Source: a bacterium (GTDB lineage: Bacteria > Verrucomicrobiota > Kiritimatiellia > CAIKKV01 > CAITUY01). Taken from it: DNA of 64,000 bases. Below, one piece after another: positions 38,035-48,760 of this stretch (position 1 is the stretch's first letter; each line of letters starts with the position of its first letter). Below the pieces are notes generated by a model that saw nothing but the letters and a program-made list of their open reading frames with translations, had not been told where the DNA came from and searched no databases. A program made the translations under genes and the position numbers. The stretch lies in the NCBI GenBank assembly GCA_037128595.1, contig JBAXWB010000002.1:124001-188000 (forward strand). The letters are read 5' to 3'.

Positions 38035-38811
38035 TTATTTTTTAATCAGAAGAGCCGTCCCCGCCGGCTTCTCAAAATCCGTAATGCGCGCCTCCGAAAC
38101 ATCAAAAACAATAATCATTTTATCCCGTGCAAGTCGGACTAAGCAGGATGAATCCTTATCAAAATCCCACTCCCATGTCGCCCGCCGCAAATCGCTGAGC
38201 AAGGAGTTACTGTTGCGGATTTCCCCCGGCACCGTGATCCGCGTCACCACCCGGAACCCGTTAAAGAACGGAGCGAGCTTGCTCAAACTCTCCTGGGTCA
38301 CCACGGCGGCGAGATCAGGGGAACTTCCGATTGGCGGGAGCGTGACGGTCAGCTTGCAGGAGGTCTCATCCAGACGCTTGACCACCACCCCGCACTCCCG
38401 GAAAAACGACTGCCGGACCAGCGCCTCGAGCGTTGTGAATTTCAGCGTGAAATCCACGTAATTCCACCCGCCCTGTTCACGGGTCTTGAGGGATTCAAGG
38501 ATGACCCCCTCCTTCGCCATGGCGGCAAAGCGGGCCTTCAACATCGCTTCATCGTAGAGAAATGGAATGTCCAGATCCTGAGGAACCGGATTGGTTTTCC
38601 CGGCGGCGACATCCAGTGACGCCGATAACTGTCGCGCCAGCTCTGCCTGCTTGATAATGTGGGTAGGCATGCCGCAAATGGCCCGTAACGTGCCACTGCC
38701 GTCACGATCCACACTCACCGTCGCGTCGATTTTAACACAGCCCGCCCCCGCAAACAGGAGTCCTGCAAGGAAGAGCGCAAAGATCATACCAGATGGACGC
38801 GGGGGGCTCAT
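38035..38811 (-). CDS. Predicted lipoprotein of unknown function
   Basis: A 258-residue protein has a signal peptide with a lipobox (LLFAGAGC, Cys25), so the mature protein is probably membrane-anchored from Cys25. The rest is soluble mixed alpha/beta with VKIDATVSVDRDGSGTLRAICGMP at the start, a pattern seen in other lipoproteins of unknown role. The ATG overlaps the stop of the FtsB-like gene by 4 bp. No function can be assigned. Confidence 0.7.
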   Translation of the reverse strand: MSPPRPSGMIFALFLAGLLFAGAGCVKIDATVSVDRDGSGTLRAICGMPTHIIKQAELARQLSASLDVAAGKTNPVPQDLDIPFLYDEAMLKARFAAMAKEGVILESLKTREQGGWNYVDFTLKFTTLEALVRQSFFRECGVVVKRLDETSCKLTVTLPPIGSSPDLAAVVTQESLSKLAPFFNGFRVVTRITVPGEIRNSNSLLSDLRRATWEWDFDKDSSCLVRLARDKMIIVFDVSEARITDFEKPAGTALLIKK

Positions 38812-39119
38812 GGGCGCACACTCCTGACGGGAGCATTGGTGGCAGGAAAACGGAAAATAGTTTCGCCCGGCTTGGCCATTCCCTGTTCGCGCGCACTGCG
38901 CTCAACAAATTCCGGATCACTGCGGAACCGCTTTTGATTCTGCTCAAATTGACGGATACGGGTCTCCATCGCCTCATTCCCCTGCTCCAGGGTCTCTTTC
39001 CGGTTTTGCAGGGTCTGATAGTTATGCGTTTTCGGCAGGAAAATACAGACAATGGCAACGACGCCGGAGGCGACGACCACCATCCAGGCCAACCGATATA
39101 CCAGAATCCAGAAATTCAT
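38808..39119 (-). CDS. FtsB/DivIC-like septum formation protein
   Basis: A 103-residue protein has one N-terminal membrane segment (residues about 7-29) followed by a coiled coil (NYQTLQNRKETLEQGNEAMETRIRQFEQNQKRF). A short domain follows containing DPEFVERSAREQGMAKPGETIFRF, which matches the FtsB/DivIC signature. These bitopic proteins join FtsL and FtsQ in the divisome. Its position just downstream of eno matches the eno-ftsB order common in bacteria. Small size and low identity keep this family-level. Confidence 0.8.
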   Translation of the reverse strand: MNFWILVYRLAWMVVVASGVVAIVCIFLPKTHNYQTLQNRKETLEQGNEAMETRIRQFEQNQKRFRSDPEFVERSAREQGMAKPGETIFRFPATNAPVRSVRP

Positions 39120-39126
39120 AGTCGTC

Positions 39127-39173
39127 CGTTAAAAAAACGGGTTCATCGGCGGACGGTACCCCGTCCGCCGATG
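39127..39173 (-). terminator. Rho-independent terminator after eno
   Basis: A perfect 13-bp inverted repeat (39144-39156 and 39161-39173) with a 4-base loop lies between eno and the FtsB-like gene. On the minus strand, the direction of eno, the stem is followed by AACCCG and seven T residues. It would end eno transcription or reduce read-through into the FtsB-like gene. Confidence 0.7.
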
Positions 39174-39208
39174 ACGCCCTCATCCTTGATAGGTCATGCC
39201 TGAGCCAA

Positions 39209-40540
<1,332 letters not shown>

Positions 40541-40544
40541 TCAC

Positions 40545-40573
40545 ACAATACGGAAACCCTCCCTTGCTTTCAA
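40545..40573 (-). promoter_or_regulatory. Predicted sigma-70 promoter of eno
   Basis: On the minus strand TTGAAA (40573-40568) is followed after exactly 17 bases by TATTGT (40550-40545). This lies 62 bases upstream of the eno start codon. Confidence 0.5.
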
Positions 40574-40584
40574 GCAGAGAGTGC

Positions 40585-40613
40585 TGGACAGCAACAGAGG
40601 GTCCCTTTATAAC
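40585..40613 (+). promoter_or_regulatory. Predicted sigma-70 promoter of the dTDP-glucose dehydratase gene
   Basis: TGGACA (40585-40590) and TATAAC (40608-40613) each match the consensus at five of six positions and are separated by 17 bases. The predicted start of transcription is near 40620, giving a leader of under 20 bases with AGGAGGG before the ATG at 40638. Confidence 0.65.
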
Positions 40614-40637
40614 AAAGTGTTTTAGGAGGGCTCTCTT

Positions 40638-41666
40638 ATGAAACTACTAGTCACGGGCGGGGCCGGCTTCATCGGCAGCAACTTTATCCACTATATTCTG
40701 GCCACACATCCGGAGGACGAGGTCGTCAATCTGGATGCCCTGACCTATGCCGGCAATATCGAAAACCTCGCCGATCTCACCCATAATGTCCGGCACACCT
40801 TTATCCATGGGGATATCACCTCGACCCGCGATGTGGCGAAGGCCTTCAGAACCCACAAAATCGATGTAGTGGTGAATTTTGCCGCCGAGAGCCACGTCGA
40901 CCGGAGCCTGCACATGGGCCCGCGCGCCTTTATCAAGACCAACATCATGGGCACCCAGGTGCTTCTGGATGCCGCCCGGAAATTCAAGGTCCAGCGCTAC
41001 CTGCAGGTGTCAACCGACGAGGTATACGGGAGTCTTGGCCCGACCGGCGCCTTCACCGAGGAGACGCCGATTCAACCCAACAACCCCTACTCCGCAACCA
41101 AGGCGGGCGCCGACTTCATGGTCCGGGCGGCCCAGCATTCCCACGGCCTGGACACCGTGATCACCCGCTGCTCCAACAATTTCGGGCCCTATCAATTCCC
41201 GGAAAAACTCATCCCCTTGATGATTGCCAATGCGCTCGCGGATAAACCCCTTCCGGTCTACGGCGACGGCCTGCATGTGCGTGACTGGATTTATGTCATG
41301 GATCACTGCTCCGGCATCGACACGGTTCTGCGGAAAGGGAAATCCGGCGAGGTGTACAACCTCGGCGGCAACTACGACGTCCCGAATATCCAGATCGTCA
41401 AAGGCATCCTGGCCATCCTCGGCAAACCGGAAAGCCTGATCACGTACGTGAAGGATCGCCCGGGCCATGACCGCCGGTACGCCATGGATAACACGCGTGC
41501 CAAAACGGAACTGGGCTGGGAGCCTGCGTATAAATTTGACGCGGCCCTCAAGGCCACCGTGAACTGGTATGTGACCCATCAAATCTGGTGGCAGCGCATT
41601 CTCAGCGGGGAGTACCTGAAGGCCTTTGACAAGATGTACAACTGGCGTGACGAGCAGTGCCACTAA
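40638..41666 (+). CDS. rfbB: dTDP-glucose 4,6-dehydratase
   Basis: A 342-residue extended short-chain dehydrogenase has the NAD-binding motif GGAGFIGS (residues 7-14), NFAAESHVDRS, the catalytic STDEVYGSL segment and YSATK (Tyr and Lys of the YxxxK motif), plus RCSNNFGPYQFPEKLIP, which is typical of RfbB/RmlB. It makes dTDP-4-keto-6-deoxyglucose for rhamnose and other deoxysugars of surface polysaccharides. The usual partners rmlA, rmlC and rmlD are not adjacent. It has a strong ribosome site and promoter. Confidence 0.95.
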   Translation: MKLLVTGGAGFIGSNFIHYILATHPEDEVVNLDALTYAGNIENLADLTHNVRHTFIHGDITSTRDVAKAFRTHKIDVVVNFAAESHVDRSLHMGPRAFIKTNIMGTQVLLDAARKFKVQRYLQVSTDEVYGSLGPTGAFTEETPIQPNNPYSATKAGADFMVRAAQHSHGLDTVITRCSNNFGPYQFPEKLIPLMIANALADKPLPVYGDGLHVRDWIYVMDHCSGIDTVLRKGKSGEVYNLGGNYDVPNIQIVKGILAILGKPESLITYVKDRPGHDRRYAMDNTRAKTELGWEPAYKFDAALKATVNWYVTHQIWWQRILSGEYLKAFDKMYNWRDEQCH

Positions 41667-41676
41667 GGGCCGCCCC

Positions 41677-42990
41677 TCAATTCTTAACGGCTTCGATCGT
41701 GGCGATGTCGACGGCCTCGATCGTCTTGTAGATCCCGATCTGGGTTTCCAGCTTGATGCCGCCATCCGGCAACTTCTCCCCCAGAATGCCCATCAACACA
41801 TCCCCATTGCGCAGGGTGATCCGGGTATCCACATTGAACACCCGTTTGAGAATTTCCTTCAGGGTGATGGTCTTCCCCTTCTCCACCGTCACCCGGCGAT
41901 CCACCGTCCCATAGGTTTTCAAGCGGAGGGATACCGTATGCGACCCGACCGCCAATTCATGGGTGAACCGGGGAACCGGATTATCCTGGGAGAGCATCAC
42001 CACGCCCTGTTCCGCCCCGTCGACAAAGACCTTGACCCCCTCCGGCTTGGCCAGGACCTCAATCGTTCCCACATTCCGCTCCAGCTGCAGTTCTTCCACT
42101 TTCTTTTCACCCTGCTTCAAATCCACCGGCCGGGTCACCGTCGCATACCCATCCAGTTCGGCCCGGATAACATGACTCCCCGCCTCCATTGAATCCAGCG
42201 TCAACGGCGTCTGCCCGGCCAGTTTCTCATCGATATAGAGTTTGGCACCGGAGGGAATGGAAATCACCGACAACACCCCCGGCTCAGGTTTCAAGGGGAT
42301 GTCCAGACTCTCCTCCTCATTGGCCAGAAGTTTGATCTTGGAGCGATAAGCCACATAGCCCGGAAGGGAAACAGCCAACTCATTCTCGCCTGCGGGAAGG
42401 CGATCCAACGTGCAGGGGGTGACGCCTTTGGACAACCCGTTGACTTTAACCGACGCACCCGGCGGCTCGGTCCGCACCGTCAGCACCGCTGAATCCGATG
42501 TCAAGGAGACCTGCACCAATTGGGGCGAACGGGACTCCACCTCAAACTCCACATCCCTGCTGAGATACCCCAGCGACGTCGCCTTCAGGCGATATTTGCC
42601 CAGGGGCAGGTCGGTCAGTAAAAGCGGGGTCGTCCCGCGATGCGCTCCATTGATCTCGATATCGGCCCCCGTGGGCGTGGAGCGGAGCAGGACCAGGCCG
42701 GTAGGTTGCTCCAGTTTGATGTCCACCAGGGATTTACCCTGCGCCGACACCGTGACCGTCCGTTGAGCCGGGAGATAACCGGTCTTCTCGACCGAGATCA
42801 GATGGGGCCCCGCCAGCAGACCGGAGACCGCCACGGGTGAGATCCCCCGGGCCACGCCATCACATAGGACCGTCGCTTGATCGGGCGTGGTGGACACCGA
42901 AATGCGTGCGCCCACGTCCTGAGCCCGGCCGGGAAGAGTCACGAGCACGGCCAATACGCACAAAAGGGTTCTGGTGATCAGGTTTGCCAT
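41677..42990 (-). CDS. PEGA-repeat protein, exported
   Basis: A 437-residue protein has a signal peptide (cleavage near GRAQD) and five tandem PEGA-like domains of about 68 residues from about 27 to 375. Each shows the pattern of an S-P/T-x-G/P-A turn, a G-x-x-P-x-x-L strand and a G-x-H-x-(V/L)-x-x-x-x-x-G-Y core. The last 60 residues (TRITLRNGDVLMGILGEKLPDGG) look like a small beta domain. PEGA proteins bind surface polymers or act in envelope assembly. It follows the FHA membrane protein gene by 1 bp and closes the Tad cluster, so a role in pilus anchoring or envelope attachment is plausible but unproven. Confidence 0.75.
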   Translation of the reverse strand: MANLITRTLLCVLAVLVTLPGRAQDVGARISVSTTPDQATVLCDGVARGISPVAVSGLLAGPHLISVEKTGYLPAQRTVTVSAQGKSLVDIKLEQPTGLVLLRSTPTGADIEINGAHRGTTPLLLTDLPLGKYRLKATSLGYLSRDVEFEVESRSPQLVQVSLTSDSAVLTVRTEPPGASVKVNGLSKGVTPCTLDRLPAGENELAVSLPGYVAYRSKIKLLANEEESLDIPLKPEPGVLSVISIPSGAKLYIDEKLAGQTPLTLDSMEAGSHVIRAELDGYATVTRPVDLKQGEKKVEELQLERNVGTIEVLAKPEGVKVFVDGAEQGVVMLSQDNPVPRFTHELAVGSHTVSLRLKTYGTVDRRVTVEKGKTITLKEILKRVFNVDTRITLRNGDVLMGILGEKLPDGGIKLETQIGIYKTIEAVDIATIEAVKN

Positions 42991-42991
42991 A

Positions 42992-44317
42992 CTATTTTTC
43001 CGTTGTCAGGTGCCGCTCTACTTCCACCAGATTTTGGCTGGCGGTCCGGTTCCGTTCATCGGAACGATCCGGGATCATCTCGCAGATGATTTTCAACTGC
43101 CGGTCGGCTTCCTTCCATTCCCGCAATTTAACCGAGCGCTCGGCCAGAAACCACAGGTCATCAAAACGGCGCTGAAGTTCGCGGGTACACTCCGCCTTGG
43201 CGGTCGTCGCCTCCGCCAGGAACGCGGGTTTGGGCTGAATGGTTTCCAGATACCATTCACATTCCTTGTAGGCCCGGATGGCGTTGTATAAATTCTCATT
43301 ACGCACTTCGCGTTCATCCCCCATTTTCTTCCCCTGCAACAACGCCGCATTGGCCTTCTCGATCAAGGTGGCCGGATCCACCGCCAGGGCCGCCAGCCCC
43401 AATTCATTCTTCCCGAATTCCTCAATCATGCCGCGGGTGGTCGCGAAAATCTCAGGCTCCGCCTGATTCATCACCCGGATGCGGCGCGTCACCGCCCCGA
43501 TGGTCACCGAGAGGTCGCTCAGGTTATACAGGCCCGGCTCCAGCCCGCTGTAATCCTCCCGCAAATCCAATACCCCCGCCGCCTCAATGGAGCGCGCCAG
43601 ATCCTTCTGAAGCTCAGGCGTCACCTTTTTATCACGCCTCACATGCCGGTCATTCTGCAGATCGTCCACCTGCACCAAAAGGGAGTCTTTCTTCAATTCC
43701 AGGGCATACCTGAAAATATTGGAGGCCGAGCCCTCCACCCGCTCAAACTTCAATTCCAGGACCGGTAAGTCAACCTGAGGCTGAACCGGCGGAGGCGGCG
43801 GGGGCGACAACAGGGCCATCAGCGGTTTCTGAAGCCAGACCACCAGCACAAGGACCGCCATGATGGCCACCAGCCACAGCAGGTTCCGGCGCATGGCATT
43901 CGGGGCGGCAGGCCCACGCGTCACGCCGTCTTTACGGAGGCCAAGATCCACGGAAGCCTCAGCCGTCCTGAGGGACGCCGGCATAATCACATTGCTTTCG
44001 GGTTGGGCCGCGCGCGCCCCGTCATTGACGACCCGGATACGGGTATCCCCCGCCAGAATTTCATCCTGGACATGGAGCCGCTGTTCCTGGACCAGCTTGC
44101 CATTCACCATCGTCCCGTTCGCACTCCCCAGGTCGGACACCCAGAGTCCATCGCCCGCCATAATGAAAAACCGGCACTGGAACCGGGACATCGCCTCATC
44201 CGCAATGGAGATATCGTTCCGTGAGGAACGCCCGATGCGGACGCCCTCCCGAGGCACGTGGATCTCCCGGCCTTTATCCGGCCCATCCGTAACTAGTAAA
44301 TGTATGTCCGTACCCAT
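42992..44317 (-). CDS. FHA-domain membrane protein of the Tad locus
   Basis: A 441-residue protein has an N-terminal FHA domain (about 1-100) with GRSSRNDISI, SRFQCRF and DLGSANGTMVNG, which are phosphothreonine-binding signatures. A membrane segment (about 147-166, LLWLVAIMAVLVLVVWL) and a long periplasmic region follow. The C-terminal part is helical with repeats like a tetratricopeptide (AIRAYKECEWYLETIQPKPAF). The start lacks a clear ribosome site; it lies 56 bp after tadC. It may recruit a phosphoprotein to the pilus machinery, in parallel with the FHA domain of the neighbouring CpaF-type ATPase. Confidence 0.75.
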   Translation of the reverse strand: MGTDIHLLVTDGPDKGREIHVPREGVRIGRSSRNDISIADEAMSRFQCRFFIMAGDGLWVSDLGSANGTMVNGKLVQEQRLHVQDEILAGDTRIRVVNDGARAAQPESNVIMPASLRTAEASVDLGLRKDGVTRGPAAPNAMRRNLLWLVAIMAVLVLVVWLQKPLMALLSPPPPPPVQPQVDLPVLELKFERVEGSASNIFRYALELKKDSLLVQVDDLQNDRHVRRDKKVTPELQKDLARSIEAAGVLDLREDYSGLEPGLYNLSDLSVTIGAVTRRIRVMNQAEPEIFATTRGMIEEFGKNELGLAALAVDPATLIEKANAALLQGKKMGDEREVRNENLYNAIRAYKECEWYLETIQPKPAFLAEATTAKAECTRELQRRFDDLWFLAERSVKLREWKEADRQLKIICEMIPDRSDERNRTASQNLVEVERHLTTEK

Positions 44318-44373
44318 AGAGTTATGAAAAATTCAAATTACGCCCACCCGGCACCGGTGTCAACTCTCTCCCG

Positions 44374-45297
44374 CTACATCTGCCTGAAAATCTGAAGAAC
44401 AATGGGGCCCAACAGCACCAGGAAGACCGCCGGAAAAATGAAGGCAATCAGCGGGAACAGCATCTTCACCGGCGCTTCATTGGCCAGCTTCTCGGCGCGC
44501 TCAAACCGCCGCTGCCGGATCTGATCCGACTGAATCCGCAGGATCGAGGCAATCCCCACTCCCAGTTCATCCGCCTGAACCAGTGAATTCAATACCGACC
44601 GCAAATCCTTCTGATCCACCCGTTCCGACATGTCGCGGAGCGCATTACGCCGTGTCTTCCCGAGCTGAATCTCCCTTAACACCCGGAGAAATTCCTCCTC
44701 AAGGGCATCCACCTTGCCCTTGGAGACGATCCGCTGCATGGCGCTCATGAAATCCAACCCGGCCTCAACGGAAAGCGTCAACAGATCCATCACAAACGGC
44801 AGTGATTTCTGAATCCGGCTCTGCCGGTCCGCCAGCACTGACCGGAGCCAGAGCCCGGGATAGGCATAAAATCCCAGCAAGATGATGATGACAAACGAGA
44901 TGCCGTGATTGTGGAGCGATACGCCCACCCGCCCGGGAACCAGGGCGATCAATGCCAGCACCAGGGCTGACAACAATACCCCCAGAATGCCCGGCAGCAG
45001 CACTTTCATGGCGGAGAACTCCTCAGGCGTCAGCATCCCGCCAAACCCCGCGGCCACCAGTTTATGAGACACGTCCGCATTGGCTTTCTCAAACGACGGA
45101 CGCCGGAAGAGCGGGACCAGATTCGGAGCGAGCGGAAACAGCAGCCGGAAGGTGAACGGAATCCGCCGCTCCTGCTGGCGCCCATCGGCCAGCGTCACAT
45201 ACGTGACTTGCCGGAGCACCTGGGCACATTGCCAGGTCCCCAACCCGGCGAACACCGCCCACATCAGACCTAATCCATATTCAATGAAGGTAGACAT
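44374..45297 (-). CDS. tadC: Tad pilus inner-membrane platform protein TadC
   Basis: A 307-residue type II secretion F-domain protein with four predicted membrane segments and the central cytoplasmic block SLPFVMDLLTLSVEAGLDFMSAMQRI and ADELGVGIASILRIQSDQIRQRRFERAEKLA, matching TadC. It would form the inner-membrane platform with TadB and be driven by the CpaF ATPase. It starts 2 bp after tadB. Confidence 0.9.
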   Translation of the reverse strand: MSTFIEYGLGLMWAVFAGLGTWQCAQVLRQVTYVTLADGRQQERRIPFTFRLLFPLAPNLVPLFRRPSFEKANADVSHKLVAAGFGGMLTPEEFSAMKVLLPGILGVLLSALVLALIALVPGRVGVSLHNHGISFVIIILLGFYAYPGLWLRSVLADRQSRIQKSLPFVMDLLTLSVEAGLDFMSAMQRIVSKGKVDALEEEFLRVLREIQLGKTRRNALRDMSERVDQKDLRSVLNSLVQADELGVGIASILRIQSDQIRQRRFERAEKLANEAPVKMLFPLIAFIFPAVFLVLLGPIVLQIFRQM

Positions 45298-45299
45298 AA

Positions 45300-46187
45300 T
45301 CAGACATCAATCTTGATGATCTTGCGGATCAACAGGGCACCCAGTAGCTCCAATATGATCACGGCCGCCAGCATGGCCAACCCGATTCCCGAGTGCAGGA
45401 ACGCCAACATCATGACCGGATCGAGAAAAAACATGGCGACCCCCAGCAACAGCGGCATGGCCCCGACAATGACCCCCTGAAGCCGGCCCTGCGCGGTGAG
45501 GGTCTTGATCCGAAGCTCGATCCTCAATCGCTCCCGGATGGTGTGGGCAATTTTCTCAAACACCTCGGTCAGGTTACCGCCCGTCTGACGCGCCGTTTCG
45601 AAGGCCGAGACCATCAGGGCCAGGTCAGCACTGCCCACCCGCTTCTGCAGACTCGCCAGGGCTTCTTCCATGGGCAGCCCCACCCGCATCTGATGAAGAT
45701 ACATTCCGAATTCCTGGGAAATCGGGTTCTGGCCTTCCTTCACCACCAGTTCGATCGCCTGCTGCAAACTGAAACCGGCCTTCAGGGCGTTACTCATATT
45801 GATCAGACTATCCACCAACTGCAGGTTGAAGCGCTCCAGACGGCGCTGTTTCAGCACCGCCAGCACCCGCTTGGGAATCGTCCACCCCACGGCCGCCATC
45901 AGCCCCCCCACCCCTACTCCGATGAGAAAGGCCTGGCCATCAACACCCCCGAACAGAAGGAATCCGAGTAAAAAACAGACGGCCGCAGAGGCCGCCGCCA
46001 ACTCTAAAATGCGGCGCGGCGGAATGAACAGGAACATGTCCTCCATCTGGCGGGAGGTGTTCTCGGAGTAGGCCGCGGCATAATCGGCCGCCGCCGAATG
46101 AAATGAATCGAGGATGAAGTACGTCAACCCGCCCAGACAGAGCAGGTATAACCCGGGCACCAACCACAATATGTAGAGTGAATCCAT
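45300..46187 (-). CDS. tadB: Tad pilus inner-membrane platform protein TadB
   Basis: A 295-residue T2SF-domain protein with membrane segments at both ends and the central motif QLVDSLINMSNALKAGFSLQQAIELV and AFETARQTGGNLTEVFEKIAHTIRER, typical of TadB. The order cpaF-tadB-tadC is the conserved Tad order. Confidence 0.9.
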   Translation of the reverse strand: MDSLYILWLVPGLYLLCLGGLTYFILDSFHSAAADYAAAYSENTSRQMEDMFLFIPPRRILELAAASAAVCFLLGFLLFGGVDGQAFLIGVGVGGLMAAVGWTIPKRVLAVLKQRRLERFNLQLVDSLINMSNALKAGFSLQQAIELVVKEGQNPISQEFGMYLHQMRVGLPMEEALASLQKRVGSADLALMVSAFETARQTGGNLTEVFEKIAHTIRERLRIELRIKTLTAQGRLQGVIVGAMPLLLGVAMFFLDPVMMLAFLHSGIGLAMLAAVIILELLGALLIRKIIKIDV

Positions 46188-46204
46188 GTCGTTTCGTTCC
46201 GCCG

Positions 46205-47917
46205 CTAGCCGCGCCGGTTCCTGTCAAATATCGCCAGGTCCACCGTCACCCCCCGCGCTTTCAAATCATCCAGAAAGGTGGGAATGGCCCCGGTGGGAAC
46301 AATCTGGCCGAGGACTTTCCCCTCGGCGCCCAGCCCCGTCTGCTCAAAGACAAAAATATCCTGCATGGTGGTGCGCTCCCCTTCACTCCCGACCACCTCC
46401 GTTACATTGACCACCTTGCGCGTCCCATCACTCATCCGCGATTCATGGACAATCAGGTCCACGGCGGAGGTGATCTGTTCCCGGATGGCGCGGATGGGGA
46501 GATCCATCCCGGACATCAGCACCAGGGTTTCCATACGCGAAATCACATCCCGGGGAGTATTGGCGTGAATCGTCGTCAACGAGCCGTCATGCCCGGTGTT
46601 CATCGCCTGCAACATATCCAGCGCTTCGCCGCCACGGCACTCCCCGACCACAATCCGGTCCGGCCTCATCCGCAAGGCATTCCGCACAAGGTCCCGGATG
46701 GTGACCGCTCCCTTGCCCTCGATATTCGGGGGACGAGATTCGAGCGAGACGACATGCGTCTGCTTAAGTTGAAGTTCCGCCGCATCCTCAATCGTCAGGA
46801 TCCGTTCATGCGCCGGCAGAAAGCTGCTCAATACATTCAGGAGGGTAGTTTTTCCCGAACCGGTGCCTCCGGCCACAATGATGTTCTTGCGGGCCTCAAT
46901 ACAGGCCTTTAGGAAGTCACGCACTTCAGGGGTCCAGGTTCCATACCTGACCAGATCATCGGACGTCATGGGAATCTTGGAGAATTTACGGATGGTCAGG
47001 CAGGGCCCGATCAGCGACAGGGGATGAATGATGGCATTCACACGGGAGCCATCCCGCAACCGGGCATCCACATAAGGCTGGCTCTCATCAATACGCCGTC
47101 CCAGCGGGGACACAATCCGCTCAATCACGGCTAATACCGTTTTCTCATCCAGGAACGTCCGGTCCGTCAGTTCAATGCGCCCGCGGCGCTCCACATAAAT
47201 ATGCTGTGGGCCATTGACCATGATTTCCGTGATATCGGGATCGGCGAGCAGATCTTCAATCGCCCCCAGTCCGACGGCCTCATCGTACACTTCCTTGATC
47301 AGCGACGGGGCGGAAATATCGGCCGGCAGGCGTTGGGCTACATCCTTGACGATCCCTTCCACCGTCTCGAGCACCCGCCGGTGAAGCTCGGTTTCATCAA
47401 TATGGGTGGCCGTCAGACGTTTAATATCCATCCGTTCCAACAGCTCTTTGTGAATTTGCTGCTTAACGGCCTGCCGCTTGGCAATCAGCCGCTCATCGCG
47501 GTCTGCACCGGAAGCCACCACAGGCGGGGATACCGGCTTGGGGGGCGCCTTGACAGGAGGCGAAACGGCGGGCACCACAACGGGCGGTGGCGGAGCCGCG
47601 GCGGGCGGCGCCTTGGGCGCAGGGGGGGCCGGTCGTGTGGAACTGAACTTCAGCCCGATCGAGCCCAGCTGCAGCACTTGTCCTTCAATGACCTCCGCAC
47701 GGCCATGCACCAGGGCGCCATCAATCAGCGTGTCCCCGGACGTGAGGTCTTCAACCCAGCAGGAGCCCCCGCGCAGGCTGAGAATGACATGCCGGCCGGA
47801 CACGCCGGTCCCCTTCAGCACAATCTTGTTCTCCTCGTCGGACCCCATTGAATAGAGGCCCGGGGAAAGCTCCATGAGCTTGCGGCTTCCATCAGGATTT
47901 TGGATTTCAAGATACAT
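46205..47917 (-). CDS. cpaF: FHA domain fused to CpaF/TadA pilus assembly ATPase
   Basis: A 570-residue protein has an N-terminal FHA domain (about 1-92; [20 protein letters not shown]), a long Pro/Ala-rich linker (93-135) and a secretion ATPase of the CpaF/TadA type (about 160-565). The ATPase has Walker [10 protein letters not shown], the Asp box and Walker B region ([32 protein letters not shown]) and the His box [13 protein letters not shown]. It powers Tad/Flp pilus extension or retraction. Standard CpaF proteins lack the FHA domain, so localisation or regulation by a phosphoprotein is suggested. Confidence 0.92.
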   Translation of the reverse strand: MYLEIQNPDGSRKLMELSPGLYSMGSDEENKIVLKGTGVSGRHVILSLRGGSCWVEDLTSGDTLIDGALVHGRAEVIEGQVLQLGSIGLKFSSTRPAPPAPKAPPAAAPPPPVVVPAVSPPVKAPPKPVSPPVVASGADRDERLIAKRQAVKQQIHKELLERMDIKRLTATHIDETELHRRVLETVEGIVKDVAQRLPADISAPSLIKEVYDEAVGLGAIEDLLADPDITEIMVNGPQHIYVERRGRIELTDRTFLDEKTVLAVIERIVSPLGRRIDESQPYVDARLRDGSRVNAIIHPLSLIGPCLTIRKFSKIPMTSDDLVRYGTWTPEVRDFLKACIEARKNIIVAGGTGSGKTTLLNVLSSFLPAHERILTIEDAAELQLKQTHVVSLESRPPNIEGKGAVTIRDLVRNALRMRPDRIVVGECRGGEALDMLQAMNTGHDGSLTTIHANTPRDVISRMETLVLMSGMDLPIRAIREQITSAVDLIVHESRMSDGTRKVVNVTEVVGSEGERTTMQDIFVFEQTGLGAEGKVLGQIVPTGAIPTFLDDLKARGVTVDLAIFDRNRRG

Positions 47918-47922
47918 GAGGA

Positions 47923-48741
47923 CTACTGGACGCCTTTATGCCGGATGATCTGCTGACGATAGGTGTTCAGGATGGGCATTTCCTCTTCCAGCATGCTGAA
48001 GTTGACCTCCGGCAGGTTTTTCTCAAAGCTCACATCTTCCGGGTTGCGCAGCGACAACGTCAGATGCCCCCGCATATTCTCGACAAAGACGAGCAGTTCC
48101 GCCTCACGCGGCGTGACCTCAACCGTGACCGTACTGTAGCCGGCCGCCACCCGGTTCCGGTCACCCACTTCCGACTTACCCAGGGTCTGCCCGGTCGCCA
48201 GAATGGAAACATCCTGCAGGATCGTCAAGGTGACCCATTCGGTTTTCTCGGGATCCTTGCGGGAGGGAAAGGTAAAGGAGCCCATCACATCCACACGGTC
48301 ATTGGGCTGAGCCAATCCGCTGACCCCGGCCGCCCCGCTGATCGAAATCGAAATGGCCCGCATCCCCTTGGAAATCACCGGGGCCAACCCCGAGCCGGGC
48401 CGGAACGGGACGTCGACATATGACCACATCATGGTCTCGGTCTTATCCATGCTGTATTTGAGCTTTTTACCGAACACCCGCTCCTGATCCGCCACCAGCA
48501 CGGTGTTCTTGGTCACTTCGCGCCCGGGGATACTTTTGGCTAGCAGGTCCTTTTTGATCAGAACGGTGCCGGCGGGGAGATCGCGACCGGCCGCAATCAC
48601 GTCCACCCGTTTTTCACTGGAAATCAATTCCGCCCGCTCTTTTTCCAGGTCCGCCATCCGGACATGGAAATAACGTTGCGTCATCCCAAATGCCAGTAAG
48701 CCCACCACAACCGATATTATCAACACCATGCGTTGCTTCAT
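47923..48741 (-). CDS. cpaB: Flp pilus assembly protein CpaB (RcpC)
   Basis: The start at 48741 (MKQRMVLIISVVVGLLAFGM) is preferred because AGGAG lies upstream; a longer frame begins at 48774. The 272-residue product has an N-terminal membrane anchor, an SAF-like domain (VIAAGRDLPAGTVLIKKDL) and the CpaB region GMRAISISISGAAGVSGLAQPNDRVDV. It ends with VTPREAELLVFVENMRGHLTLSLRNPED. CpaB is periplasmic and is thought to stabilise the secretin and bind glycans. Confidence 0.9.
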   Translation of the reverse strand: MKQRMVLIISVVVGLLAFGMTQRYFHVRMADLEKERAELISSEKRVDVIAAGRDLPAGTVLIKKDLLAKSIPGREVTKNTVLVADQERVFGKKLKYSMDKTETMMWSYVDVPFRPGSGLAPVISKGMRAISISISGAAGVSGLAQPNDRVDVMGSFTFPSRKDPEKTEWVTLTILQDVSILATGQTLGKSEVGDRNRVAAGYSTVTVEVTPREAELLVFVENMRGHLTLSLRNPEDVSFEKNLPEVNFSMLEEEMPILNTYRQQIIRHKGVQ

Positions 48742-48760
48742 GAAGGTCTTCTCCTGTCGC

